Below are positions 8,217-16,532 of a stretch of 64,000 nt of DNA, one piece after another. The stretch is from Fibrisoma limi BUZ 3 (GTDB lineage: Bacteria; Bacteroidota; Bacteroidia; Cytophagales; Spirosomataceae). Every line of letters starts with the position of its first letter. The first letter of the stretch is position 1. A program made the translations under genes and the position numbers. The notes under the pieces are model-generated. The model ran no database searches. It had not been told where the DNA came from and was given only the letters and a program-made list of their open reading frames with translations. The stretch covers positions 1,432,777-1,496,776 of the forward strand of contig NZ_CAIT01000006.1 in NCBI RefSeq assembly GCF_000296815.2. The letters are read 5' to 3'.

Positions 8217-9410
8217 ATGCTACCTCATTTATTCAAATTAATGTGGAACAAGAAGCGGACCCACATGCTCCTGATTGTGGAGATTCTGGCTTCGTTTCTG
8301 GTCCTCTTCGGCGTAACCAGCCTCATTATTTTCAACCTGCGCAACTACCAGGAGCCGATTGGCTTTGACTATCAAAATGTCTGGACGCTGAACTTCAACG
8401 CCCGCGATCAGCCGGACTCAACCGTTGGGGATGTCATGCAGCGGGTTAAAGAACGCATTCTGACGTATCCGCAGGTAGAGTCGGCTACGTTGTTTGGCAG
8501 CAATGCCCCGTATTCCATGAACATGTCCAATGGTAACGTATCGCACGGCAATGCCAGCATACTGTCGAACCATTACCGCTCGGACCTTGACATGACCAAA
8601 ACGCTGAACGTACCGGTGCTGGAAGGGCGCTGGTTCAATAAATCCGACGAGTCGGCCGATGTCCGGACGATGGTCATCAATACACCGCTTAAAGAAGCGC
8701 TGTTTGGGGATGAATCTCCGCTCGGCAAGCAGATCACGTTCGGCGGCCCCGGCGATAAGCACAAGAAAGAAGATTACTTCACGGTTATCGGCGTTATCGG
8801 CAATTTCAAAACGCAGGGCGAGTACATGACCAATGCACCGGGACTGTTTCAGCTCAACAAAGGCGAAGCCCGGGCGTACAACCGGACAGTTCTGTTGAAG
8901 GTTAAACCCGGCACCGACGCTTCCTTTGAAGCCCGGCTAACCAAAGACCTCGGTATGCTGACGAAGGACTGGACCCTTGAAGTGTCGTACATGGAAAACC
9001 AGCGACAGTCAACGCACAACATCACGCTCGTACCGGTCACCATCTTCCTGATCATTAGTGGTTTCCTGCTCATCAACGTAGCACTCGGCCTGTTCGGCGT
9101 CCTGAACGTCAGCATTACCAAACGCCGGTCGGAGATTGGTTTACGGCGGGCTTTAGGCGCTACCGGCAACGGTATTTCGAAGCAGTTCGTCGGCGAAATC
9201 TGGGTACTGGCTACGTTTGGCCTGCTGATCGGCCTGCTGTTTGCCGTGCAGTTTCCGCTCATGAACGTGTTTGACCTTGAATCGGGTGTGTACGTAACCG
9301 CCATCGTTGTATCCATCGTAGTCATCTACCTGATTGTTACCCTCTGTGCCCTCTTCCCCAGCCGCCAGGCCGCCGAAGTCCAGCCGGCTATCGCCCTGCA
9401 TGAGGAGTAG
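8217..9410 (+). CDS. FtsX/MacB-type ABC permease (second of two)
   Basis: 397 residues from the ATG at 8217, which opens with the family-typical MLPHLFKLMWNKKRTHMLL. An in-frame ATG at 8127 was rejected because the extra residues come from the palindromic repeat. One N-terminal helix (LLIVEILASFLVLFGVTSLII), a periplasmic domain of about 230 residues, then three helices with the signature ITKRRSEIGLRRALGA. Partner of the preceding permease. This protein ends at VQPAIALHEE, a normal end for the family. Downstream is the inverted-repeat unit holding the four-helix-bundle gene. Confidence 0.92.
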   Translation: MLPHLFKLMWNKKRTHMLLIVEILASFLVLFGVTSLIIFNLRNYQEPIGFDYQNVWTLNFNARDQPDSTVGDVMQRVKERILTYPQVESATLFGSNAPYSMNMSNGNVSHGNASILSNHYRSDLDMTKTLNVPVLEGRWFNKSDESADVRTMVINTPLKEALFGDESPLGKQITFGGPGDKHKKEDYFTVIGVIGNFKTQGEYMTNAPGLFQLNKGEARAYNRTVLLKVKPGTDASFEARLTKDLGMLTKDWTLEVSYMENQRQSTHNITLVPVTIFLIISGFLLINVALGLFGVLNVSITKRRSEIGLRRALGATGNGISKQFVGEIWVLATFGLLIGLLFAVQFPLMNVFDLESGVYVTAIVVSIVVIYLIVTLCALFPSRQAAEVQPAIALHEE

Positions 9411-9416
9411 GTTGGT

Positions 9417-9450
9417 ATGGGGCTTGGGGCATGGGGTTTGGGGTAAAAGG
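9417..9450 (+). repeat. Left inverted repeat of the four-helix-bundle unit
   Basis: Begins six bases after the permease stop. Its first 15 bases (ATGGGGCTTGGGGCA, 9417-9431) are the exact reverse complement of 9896-9910 at the other end of the unit; similarity continues through GGGGTTTGGGGTAA with mismatches. GGGGTTTGGGGTAA is the reverse complement of the palindrome-family core. Confidence 0.8.
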
Positions 9451-9480
9451 TTGCGGGCTAAGTGCAAACTGGTAGTTTTG
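9451..9480 (+). promoter_or_regulatory. Bacteroidota-type promoter inside the unit
   Basis: TTG at 9451-9453, a 19-base spacer, then TAGTTTTG at 9473-9480 matches the Bacteroidota sigma-A pattern TTG-N(17-23)-TAnnTTTG. It would start transcription about 20 bases before the ATG at 9508, so the small gene need not rely on the operon promoter. Confidence 0.55.
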
Positions 9481-9507
9481 TTGCTTACACCGTAACATTC
9501 AAGAGTC

Positions 9508-9876
9508 ATGATAAGAGGCTTCCGTTTTGAGAACCTGGAAATTTGGCAGATCGGCATTCAGATAGGCGATGAGTTATTTGACATTGCGGACACCTTAGAA
9601 CAGAAAAAGCTGTATCGTTTTGCAGAGCAACTCCGCGGTGCCGGCTTGAGCATCTCCAATAATATTGCCGAAGGGTCAGGTTCTGTGTCGAAGAAAGAAT
9701 TCAGCCAGTTCTTAAATTTTGCGCGTCGGTCCTGTTACGAATGTGCCAACATCATTATTGTGTTAGAGCGTAGAGGTCATATTGAAGAAGAATTAAAACG
9801 GATACTATTTGGCCGCTTAGACGAGATAAGCCGCAAGATTACCAATTTCCAAAAGTCTCTCCTACCACCAGCTTAA
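9508..9876 (+). CDS. Four-helix bundle protein (S23/IVP family)
   Basis: 122 residues, the usual size for the family first found in intervening sequences of some bacterial 23S rRNA genes. Diagnostic stretches are FENLEIWQ at the start, LRGAGLSISNNIAEGSG in the middle and FLNFARRSCYECANIIIVLER in the third helix. The family forms a small four-helix bundle; diversity-generating-retroelement Avd proteins share the fold. The molecular role is not established. The gene interrupts the export operon between the second permease and the regulator, is flanked by inverted repeats, and has its own promoter candidate. Stop codon overlaps the right repeat. Confidence 0.92.
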   Translation: MIRGFRFENLEIWQIGIQIGDELFDIADTLEQKKLYRFAEQLRGAGLSISNNIAEGSGSVSKKEFSQFLNFARRSCYECANIIIVLERRGHIEEELKRILFGRLDEISRKITNFQKSLLPPA

Positions 9877-9910
9877 CCCCAAGCCCTACGCCCTTTGCCC
9901 CAAGCCCCAT
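9873..9910 (-). repeat. Right inverted repeat of the four-helix-bundle unit
   Basis: Starts at the stop codon of the four-helix-bundle gene and runs into the ATG of the regulator (9909). Bases 9896-9910 are the exact complement of 9417-9431. The remaining part (CCCCAAGCCCT...) pairs imperfectly with the inner half of the left repeat. A transcript covering both could fold into one long stem with the gene in the loop. Confidence 0.8.
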
Positions 9911-11279
9911 GCTCCTCATCATCGACGACGACATAGCGGTTCAAACCTCGCTTTCCCTCCTGTTTCGGAAGGAAGGATTCACGGTGCGCGTTGCCGATGG
10001 ACCGTTTGAAACCCGCGAGGTACTGGCCGACGAGATACCCGAGCTAATCCTGCTGGACATGAACTTCTCCGTCGATACGTCCGGCAACGATGGCCTGCGG
10101 CTGCTGCGCGAGATTCGGGAGCGCGTTCCTAACGTACCGGTTATTTTGATTACGGGTTGGGGCAGCATCGAACTCGCCGTCGAAGGCATGAGGGCCGGTG
10201 CCAAAGATTTTATTACGAAGCCCTGGCAAAACGACCACCTGTTGCAGTCAGCCCGTACGGCGCTGAACCTGGCCCAGACCAAACCGGCATCGCCCAACCG
10301 CCAAAGGCTCGACCAGCAATATCAGTTTGACCACATCGTCGGCGAAGACCCTAAATTACTGGACATTCTGTCCACCATTGGCCGCGTGGCTGCCACGGAT
10401 GCGCCGGTATTGATTACCGGCGAAAGCGGTACGGGCAAGGAGTTGATTGCCGAAGCCGTTCACCAGAACAGCCGACGGAAACGCCAGCCGTTTGTCAAAG
10501 TCAACCTGGGAGGCATTTCATCGACCCTTTTCGAAAGTGAGCTGTTCGGCCACGTACGCGGTGCTTTCACCGACGCCAAATCGGACCGGATCGGGCGGTT
10601 TGAACTGGCCAACAAGGGTAGCATTTTCCTGGACGAAATCGGGGATCTGGACGCATCGAGCCAGGTCAAGCTCCTGCGGGTGTTGCAGGATCGGACGTTT
10701 GAACCGCTGGGCAGCAGCAAAAGCAAGACCGTCGACGTGCGGGTGATCTGCGCGACCAACCGCAACCTGGAAGATATGGTGGCGAAAGGGACGTTTCGGG
10801 AAGATTTGTTTTACCGTATCAACCTCATTACGGTTAAACTACCGGCCCTGCGCGAACGCCCGAACGATATCCCAACCCTGGTGCAGTTCTTTGTCAACAA
10901 CCTGAAAACGATCTACGGTCGCCCCGACCTGCGCGTCAGTCCGGCGGCCCTGAACTGGCTCAAAAATTTGTCGCTGCCCGGCAACATCCGCCAGTTGAAA
11001 AACATCGTCGAGCGGGCCGTTCTGCTGTCGATCAATGATGAATTAGCTATTGCTGATTTTGAGAAACACCTAACCCCAGGCCCCACGCCCTCGGCCCCAA
11101 GCTCACTGCCTCCCGTAGGAACCATGACACTGGAGGAAATGGAATACCAGATGATTCGCCGGGCGATGGAGTTCCACCAAAACCGTGTCTCAAAGGTTGC
11201 CCGGGCGCTCGGCATCACGCGTTTTGCCCTTTACCGGCGATTAGAGAAATTTGGCATTCCGTACACTACTGACGAATGA
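9909..11279 (+). CDS. NtrC-family sigma-54-dependent response regulator
   Basis: 456 residues. Receiver domain (1-120) with acidic pocket Asp6-8, phospho-acceptor Asp50 (LLDMN) and Lys104. AAA+ domain with Walker A GESGTGKE (171-178), the sigma-54 contact loop as GAFTDA (218-223, usual form GAFTGA) and Walker B SIFLDEIGD (238-246). A Fis-type helix-turn-helix (about 427-448) closes the protein. A Pro/Ser-rich linker (388-404) between the AAA+ and HTH domains is encoded by a half copy of the G4-rich repeat. Being in the same operon as an export system and a kinase, it most likely controls this operon from the palindrome at 3141-3156. Confidence 0.95.
   Translation: MLLIIDDDIAVQTSLSLLFRKEGFTVRVADGPFETREVLADEIPELILLDMNFSVDTSGNDGLRLLREIRERVPNVPVILITGWGSIELAVEGMRAGAKDFITKPWQNDHLLQSARTALNLAQTKPASPNRQRLDQQYQFDHIVGEDPKLLDILSTIGRVAATDAPVLITGESGTGKELIAEAVHQNSRRKRQPFVKVNLGGISSTLFESELFGHVRGAFTDAKSDRIGRFELANKGSIFLDEIGDLDASSQVKLLRVLQDRTFEPLGSSKSKTVDVRVICATNRNLEDMVAKGTFREDLFYRINLITVKLPALRERPNDIPTLVQFFVNNLKTIYGRPDLRVSPAALNWLKNLSLPGNIRQLKNIVERAVLLSINDELAIADFEKHLTPGPTPSAPSSLPPVGTMTLEEMEYQMIRRAMEFHQNRVSKVARALGITRFALYRRLEKFGIPYTTDE
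11071..11105 (+). repeat. Half copy of the G4-rich repeat inside the regulator gene
   Basis: The stretch CTAACCCCAGGCCCC...GGCCCCAAGCTCA resembles the right arm of the repeats before 6086 and 9909. It lies in frame within the linker-coding region of the NtrC-type gene and is followed, as at the junction copies, by an ACCATG (11122-11127), here internal. The protein remains open through it. Confidence 0.55.
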
Positions 11280-11350
11280 CTTATGGCCATAGATTATCCC
11301 AATTTTCGCAGCTTTTTCTGTATTTGGCGTAACCCGTGGTGTCATCATTT

Positions 11351-12643
11351 ATGAGCTTCCGTACCCGCTTCGCCCTTTATATTCTTGCCGTTCATGCGGT
11401 TATCATCTACCTGACATTTCGACTGCTACAGGACAACAAAGTACTGTTCATTGCGGCCGAGGTGCTGGTCCTTGTATCGACCGTTATCGCGATTCAATTA
11501 TACCGTGAATTCCGCCGACCCTCCGATTTCATCGCGTCAGGTATTGAAGCCATTAAAGACAAAGATTTCACCATCAAGTTCGTATCGACTGGCAACCCCG
11601 AAATCGATCAGTTGATCGACGTGTATAACCTGATGATCGACCAGCTACGGACCGAACGGACGAAACAAATGGAACAGCAGTTTTTCCTCGAAAAGTTGAT
11701 CGATGCCGCTCCCATCGCCATCCTGATTTTCGACTTTGACGACCGTATCGCGACCATCAATCCCCGGGCCAGCCGACTGCTCCAACTCTCGCTGGAGCAA
11801 TTGGAACAGCGCACCCTGGCCGATGTTGACCACCCAATTCTGTCGTCACTAATCGACCTTGAAGACGGCGAAGCGCGCACCATTAAAACCAACGGAATCG
11901 AGACGTACAAAATCCAGAAATCATTCCTCATGGACCGGGGATTCCGGCGCTCGTTTCTGATGATTGAGGAATTGACGGGTGAGATCCTGGACACGGAAAA
12001 GAAAGCCTACGGCAAGGTAATCCGGATGATGGCACACGAGGTCAACAACTCCATCGGGGCGGTAAACTCCATCCTAGACGTAACGCAGTCGACCATGGAC
12101 CGACCCGAGGAAAACGACCTCAGGCACGCCCTGCGGGTAGCCATCGAACGTAACAACCGGCTCAACTACTTCATGCGCCGGTTTGCCGATGTTGTTCGGC
12201 TGCCGCAGCCGCACAAGCAACCTGCCGACCTGAACGAACTGGCCCGGGACGTAACGCAGTTGATGCAACCCCAGGCCGAAGCCAGGGGCGTTACGTTGGC
12301 GTGCCTGCCGTTCCAGGCACCTGTTGTCCGGGCGATTGATACGGGTCAGTTTGAACAGGTGCTGGTCAACGTTATCAAAAACGCCATCGAAGCCAGCCGG
12401 GCAGGTCAGGCGGTTGAGGTGGTGGTTAACGAACACCTGCTTACTGTCCGCGACAATGGCACCCCCATCCCCGACGAGATTGCCGCGAATCTGTTCAACC
12501 CGTTTTTCAGTACGAAGCCCGATGGTCAGGGTATCGGCCTGACTCTGACCCGCGATATTCTAATGAATCACGGATTTACGTTTTCACTAAAAACGAACGC
12601 CGAAGGCTGGACGGAATTCGTGATTATTCATCACCCTGGTTGA
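11351..12643 (+). CDS. NtrB-like sensor histidine kinase
   Basis: 430 residues from the ATG at 11351 (GTG codons at 11336 and 11339 are possible alternatives). Two adjacent hydrophobic segments at the start (FALYILAVHAVIIYLTF; VLFIAAEVLVLVSTVIAIQL) anchor it, followed by a HAMP-like region, a PAS-like domain (LIDAAPIAILIFDFDDRIATIN), the H-box MAHEVNNSIGAV, and a HATPase domain with N-box NVIKNAIEAS, VRDNG and GIGLTLTRDIL. The H-box form HEVNNS is typical of kinases paired with NtrC-type regulators. The gap to the regulator is 71 bases. It should phosphorylate the regulator encoded just upstream. Confidence 0.92.
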   Translation: MSFRTRFALYILAVHAVIIYLTFRLLQDNKVLFIAAEVLVLVSTVIAIQLYREFRRPSDFIASGIEAIKDKDFTIKFVSTGNPEIDQLIDVYNLMIDQLRTERTKQMEQQFFLEKLIDAAPIAILIFDFDDRIATINPRASRLLQLSLEQLEQRTLADVDHPILSSLIDLEDGEARTIKTNGIETYKIQKSFLMDRGFRRSFLMIEELTGEILDTEKKAYGKVIRMMAHEVNNSIGAVNSILDVTQSTMDRPEENDLRHALRVAIERNNRLNYFMRRFADVVRLPQPHKQPADLNELARDVTQLMQPQAEARGVTLACLPFQAPVVRAIDTGQFEQVLVNVIKNAIEASRAGQAVEVVVNEHLLTVRDNGTPIPDEIAANLFNPFFSTKPDGQGIGLTLTRDILMNHGFTFSLKTNAEGWTEFVIIHHPG

Positions 12644-12695
12644 GGCAGGAATATCTACAAAATCGCTAAGTTTAGAACAGCAAACATCTCTTCCC

Positions 12696-13109
12696 ATGAA
12701 AACACTGCCTTCTCTTCTACTCCTGATCGCCTGCCTGACGTTGTCTGGCTACGCATCAGCCCAGGTATCTGCAGACCAACTTCAAAGCCGAACCACGTAC
12801 AGGCGCATCGACAACCCGGCCAAACCATTGGCTAATGACCTTCAGGAATACGCCGGAACGTACAGCTTCCCCAGTGGTGGCCAACTTCAGAAATATACGG
12901 TGACCGTAAAAGACGGCGAACTGTATGGCGAAGCCGACAGCTATGGCAGCAACAAACTCCTGAAGCAGGCCGAGCCCGATACGTATAAATCGACCAGTTC
13001 GTATGGTTCCATTATCGTCTTTAACCGGGATGCTACGTCGAAGGCGGTGACGAGCCTGGTCCTTAAGCTGATGGGCCAGGAAGGCACAGCAACGAAAGAT
13101 AAACCCTGA
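12696..13109 (+). CDS. Small secreted protein, DUF3471-like
   Basis: 137 residues with a clean signal peptide (MKTLPSLLLLIACLTLSGYASAQ). The mature part has LQEYAGTYSFPSGGQLQKYTVTVKDGELYG, which resembles the beta-rich DUF3471 module found after beta-lactamase-like domains, here standing alone. Function unknown. Fifty-two bases after the kinase gene on the same strand, so it may be the last gene of the export operon, although a separate promoter is possible (TAAGTTTA near 12667). Confidence 0.7.
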   Translation: MKTLPSLLLLIACLTLSGYASAQVSADQLQSRTTYRRIDNPAKPLANDLQEYAGTYSFPSGGQLQKYTVTVKDGELYGEADSYGSNKLLKQAEPDTYKSTSSYGSIIVFNRDATSKAVTSLVLKLMGQEGTATKDKP

Positions 13110-13250
13110 CGTACTTTCTCCCTCACCAACAGTCGGTGAGAAAAAATTCATTGATGTATCAATTCCTGTTTCCCTTTCTGCTTTACTAAACGACTCAGAG
13201 AGTAGTCAACCTTTCCCGATCTGTTACGCACCAACTATTACTCATGAAAA

Positions 13251-13278
13251 AGGCGGCCCGGATTGCTCCGGGCCGCCT
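13251..13278 (-). terminator. Intrinsic terminator of the RND operon
   Basis: A perfect 12-bp stem (AGGCGGCCCGGA) with a four-base loop. On the minus strand it is followed by a run of T. Located 22 bases past the RND permease stop. Confidence 0.85.
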
Positions 13279-13299
13279 GTGTATTTATAATCGGCAACC

Positions 13300-16200
13300 T
13301 TACAGTTTTACCTCCATTTCTTCCGGCTTGTGGGAATCACCCGTCGGGCGGCCGTCAGGCTGCGGCAACGGACGCTGCTCCACATCTTTCCGGCGACTCA
13401 AATACGTGTAAATAACCGGAACAACGTAGAGCGTCAGTATCAGCGAGAACAACAGCCCCCCCACGATCACGATACCCAGTGGAATCCGGCTCTTGGCCGC
13501 CGAGCCCAGAGCGAGTGCCAACGGAAGTGCACCAAACGCAGCCACGAGCGTTGTCATCAGGATGGGCCGTAAACGCATGGCCGCCGATTCCAGCGCAGCT
13601 TCCATCTTGTTCTTTCCTTCCAGCCGCTGCTCATTGGCAAATTCTACAATCAGAATACCGTTTTTCGTTACCAGACCGACCAGCATGATGATACCGATCT
13701 GGCTGAAGATGTTCAGCGTCTGCCCAAACAGCCACAACGACAATACGGCACCGGCCAGAGCCAGCGGTACGGTCATCATGATGATGAACGGATCGACAAA
13801 CGAATCGAACTGGGCCGCCAGAATCAGGTACACCAGAATCAGGGCCAGACCAAAGGCAAACAGCGTGTTCGATGAGCTTTCGGCGTAATCGCGCGAAGAA
13901 CCCGACAGCGCCGTCTGGAACGTTTCGTCGAGCGTCCGGGCAGCAATCGCATTCATGGCCGCTACGCCGTCGCCGATGGTTTTACCCGGTGCCAGGCCAG
14001 CCGATACGGTCGCGGACTTAAAGCGGTTGTAGTGGTATACCTGCGGAGGGCTACTCACTTCCTCAAACTTCACCAGGTTATCTAACTGGATTAACTGACC
14101 CGAATTGCTGCGGATGTAGAACGATGCCAGATCAACGGGTTCGTCGCGGTCGGCCCGATCAACCTGACCAATTACCTGATACTGCTTTCCGTTCATCAGG
14201 AAGTAGGCCAGTCGCCGGTTACTGAGCGCCAACTGGAGTGTCTGCGCTACGTCCTGCACCGAAATACCAAGGCTGGTTGCTTTCTCGCGGTCGATGCTGA
14301 TGTTCAGTTCAGGCTTATTGAATTTCAGGTCAACGTCGGAGTTCTGGAAGGTCGGATCTTTCTGTACTTCTTCCAGAAATACCGGCAGTTTCTCCCGCAG
14401 TTTTTCAAAATTCAGGTTCTGAATCACGAACTGCACCGGCAGGCCACCACCCCGGCGTCCTACCTGAATGGTTTCTTCCTGAGTCGCGAACATCCGCGCT
14501 TCGCTGAACCGACGGAGGCCCTTATTCAGGAAATCGACAATTTCCTGCTGCGACCGTTGGCGTTCGGAAGGATCGACCATGTTAACGATGACAAAGCTGG
14601 AGTTAACGGCTCCTGCTCCCGAGAAACCCGGTGCAACAACGCTGAATGTCAGTCGACTTTCGGGCACTGAATCCAGCACGAACTGACTCACCCGATCGGT
14701 TATATTGGCCGTAGCTTCAAAACTGGTTCCTTCGGGGGCCGTAATCGGAATCCGGGTCCGACCGCGGTCTTCGAGCGGAGCCAGTTCTGACTTCAGTGTT
14801 GAGCCCAGCCCGAAGATGATAGCCAGACACCCGACAATCATACCAAACGCCCACCGACGCTTTCGCATGAACCGCTCCAGCGAGTTACGATACGTCCGGT
14901 CGAGCCACTGGAAGAACGGCTCCGTTTTTCGATAGAACCACGAACCCCGGCCATGATCCTTGCTGGTCAGTTTCACACTGAGCACCGGCGTCAGAGTCAG
15001 GGACACGAAGGCCGAAATCAATACGGCTCCGGCCACCACAATCCCGAACTCCCGGAACAGCCGACCAACAAAGCCCTGCAGGAAGATGATCGGCAGGAAT
15101 ACAATCGCCAGCGTAATCGACGTAGCCAGTACGGCGAAGAAGATCTCATTCGAGCCTTCCTTGGCCGCCTGCTTGGTGTCCATGCCCTGCTCGATCTTCT
15201 TGAAGATGTTTTCCGTTACCACGATACCGTCGTCCACCACCAGACCCGTTGCCAGCACGATCCCGAGCAGCGTGAGGACGTTGATACTAAAGTCGGCGAC
15301 GTACATGATGAAGAACGCGCCGATCAGCGATACAGGAATATCGATCAGCGGTCGGAAGGCAATCAGCCAGTCGCGGAAGAACAGGTAAATGACCAGTACT
15401 ACCAGCACAAACGAGATGATGAGCGTTTCGCCCACCTCTTCGATAGCACGCCGGATGAACGTACTCCGGTCTATACCCACCGTCACGATGATATCATCCG
15501 GCAGGTCTTTTTTGAGCTGGTCGAAGCGTTTATAGAACTCGTCGGCAATGGTGACGTAGTTAGCACCCGGCTGTGGCACCAGCACCAGAATCACGCCCTG
15601 CGCCCCGTTTTGCTTCGACTGCGTTTCTTCGTTTTCGGCACCCAGTTCGACCCGACCGATGTCCTTAAATCGGACGATCTGGTCGTTGGTCTGCCGAAGA
15701 ATCAGGTTATTAAAATCATCTTCGGAAAGCAGTCGACCTACGGCTTTCACCGTCAGTTCGGTGCTGTTTCCATACACCTTACCGCCCGGCAGCTCGACGT
15801 TCTGTGCCGTCAACGCGCTCTGAATATCCTGGGTTGTCAGGCGGTAGGCCGACAGTTTGATTGGGTCAATCCAGAGCCGCATGGCCTGGCGTTTGAGGCC
15901 GTAGATGGTGGCCTGGCTAACACCGGGGATGGTCTGGAGTCGTTCCTGCAGTACGTTCTCGGCGTAATCCGACAACTGCGTCGGGTTGCGCGTCGTACTC
16001 TGCACCGTCATGAAAATGATTGGGTCCGAGTTGGCGTCGGCTTTGGTCACCACCGGGGGCGCGTCGATGTCCTGCGGTAACTGCCGCTGCGCCTGCGATA
16101 CCTTATCGCGCACGTCATTGGCAGCCCGCTCCAGGTCCGCACCCAGTTCAAACTCAACCGTGATTGTGCTGGCACCCAGCGCACTGTTCGACGAAATCGT

Positions 16201-16434
16201 CCGAATACCCTCGATACTGTTCAACGACTTCTCGATGGGCTCGGTGATCTGCGACTCCACAATGTCGGGGTTCGCACCGGTGTAGTTTGTCCGCACCGTA
16301 ATGATCGGTGGGTCAATGGCAGGGTATTCCCGAACACCAAGGAACGTAAAGCCGATGATCCCGAACAGCACGATGATGATCGACATCACCATGGCGAGCA
16401 CGGGACGGTTAAGGCTCAATTCGGGGAGACTCAT
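13300..16434 (-). CDS. RND multidrug efflux permease (AcrB/HAE1 family)
   Basis: 1044 residues, full length. Opens with the family-typical MSLPELSLNRPVLAMVMSIIIVLFGIIGF and has the proton-relay helix 4 motif around LATGLVVDDGIVVTENIFKKIE, followed by a second helix group near the C-terminus (GIIMLVGLVTKNGILIVEFANE). Two large periplasmic loops contain the porter and docking domains. It exports hydrophobic compounds in exchange for protons, with the adaptor encoded upstream. No outer-membrane channel gene accompanies this pair, so it probably shares one from elsewhere, possibly the TolC-like protein at 4504-6009. The C-terminal tail is charged and proline-rich. Confidence 0.96.
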   Translation of the reverse strand: MSLPELSLNRPVLAMVMSIIIVLFGIIGFTFLGVREYPAIDPPIITVRTNYTGANPDIVESQITEPIEKSLNSIEGIRTISSNSALGASTITVEFELGADLERAANDVRDKVSQAQRQLPQDIDAPPVVTKADANSDPIIFMTVQSTTRNPTQLSDYAENVLQERLQTIPGVSQATIYGLKRQAMRLWIDPIKLSAYRLTTQDIQSALTAQNVELPGGKVYGNSTELTVKAVGRLLSEDDFNNLILRQTNDQIVRFKDIGRVELGAENEETQSKQNGAQGVILVLVPQPGANYVTIADEFYKRFDQLKKDLPDDIIVTVGIDRSTFIRRAIEEVGETLIISFVLVVLVIYLFFRDWLIAFRPLIDIPVSLIGAFFIMYVADFSINVLTLLGIVLATGLVVDDGIVVTENIFKKIEQGMDTKQAAKEGSNEIFFAVLATSITLAIVFLPIIFLQGFVGRLFREFGIVVAGAVLISAFVSLTLTPVLSVKLTSKDHGRGSWFYRKTEPFFQWLDRTYRNSLERFMRKRRWAFGMIVGCLAIIFGLGSTLKSELAPLEDRGRTRIPITAPEGTSFEATANITDRVSQFVLDSVPESRLTFSVVAPGFSGAGAVNSSFVIVNMVDPSERQRSQQEIVDFLNKGLRRFSEARMFATQEETIQVGRRGGGLPVQFVIQNLNFEKLREKLPVFLEEVQKDPTFQNSDVDLKFNKPELNISIDREKATSLGISVQDVAQTLQLALSNRRLAYFLMNGKQYQVIGQVDRADRDEPVDLASFYIRSNSGQLIQLDNLVKFEEVSSPPQVYHYNRFKSATVSAGLAPGKTIGDGVAAMNAIAARTLDETFQTALSGSSRDYAESSSNTLFAFGLALILVYLILAAQFDSFVDPFIIMMTVPLALAGAVLSLWLFGQTLNIFSQIGIIMLVGLVTKNGILIVEFANEQRLEGKNKMEAALESAAMRLRPILMTTLVAAFGALPLALALGSAAKSRIPLGIVIVGGLLFSLILTLYVVPVIYTYLSRRKDVEQRPLPQPDGRPTGDSHKPEEMEVKL

Positions 16435-16532
16435 ACAATGATTTTTTGGTTACGATTATCGACTAACAGTTTTCCGTTTACAATAATCATATTTAGGTTA
16501 TATAGACGAGTCGGCGCGCACGGGTCCGTACC

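Noticed and set aside
9153-9557. Minus-strand frame spanning the left repeat and the permease 3' end
   Set aside because: Overlaps a clear permease gene and the four-helix-bundle start; its peptide is translated G4-repeat sequence.
14953-16080. Long plus-strand frame opposite the RND permease
   Set aside because: It lies entirely antisense to a full-length, well-matched RND gene; composition mirrors that gene and no domain is seen.
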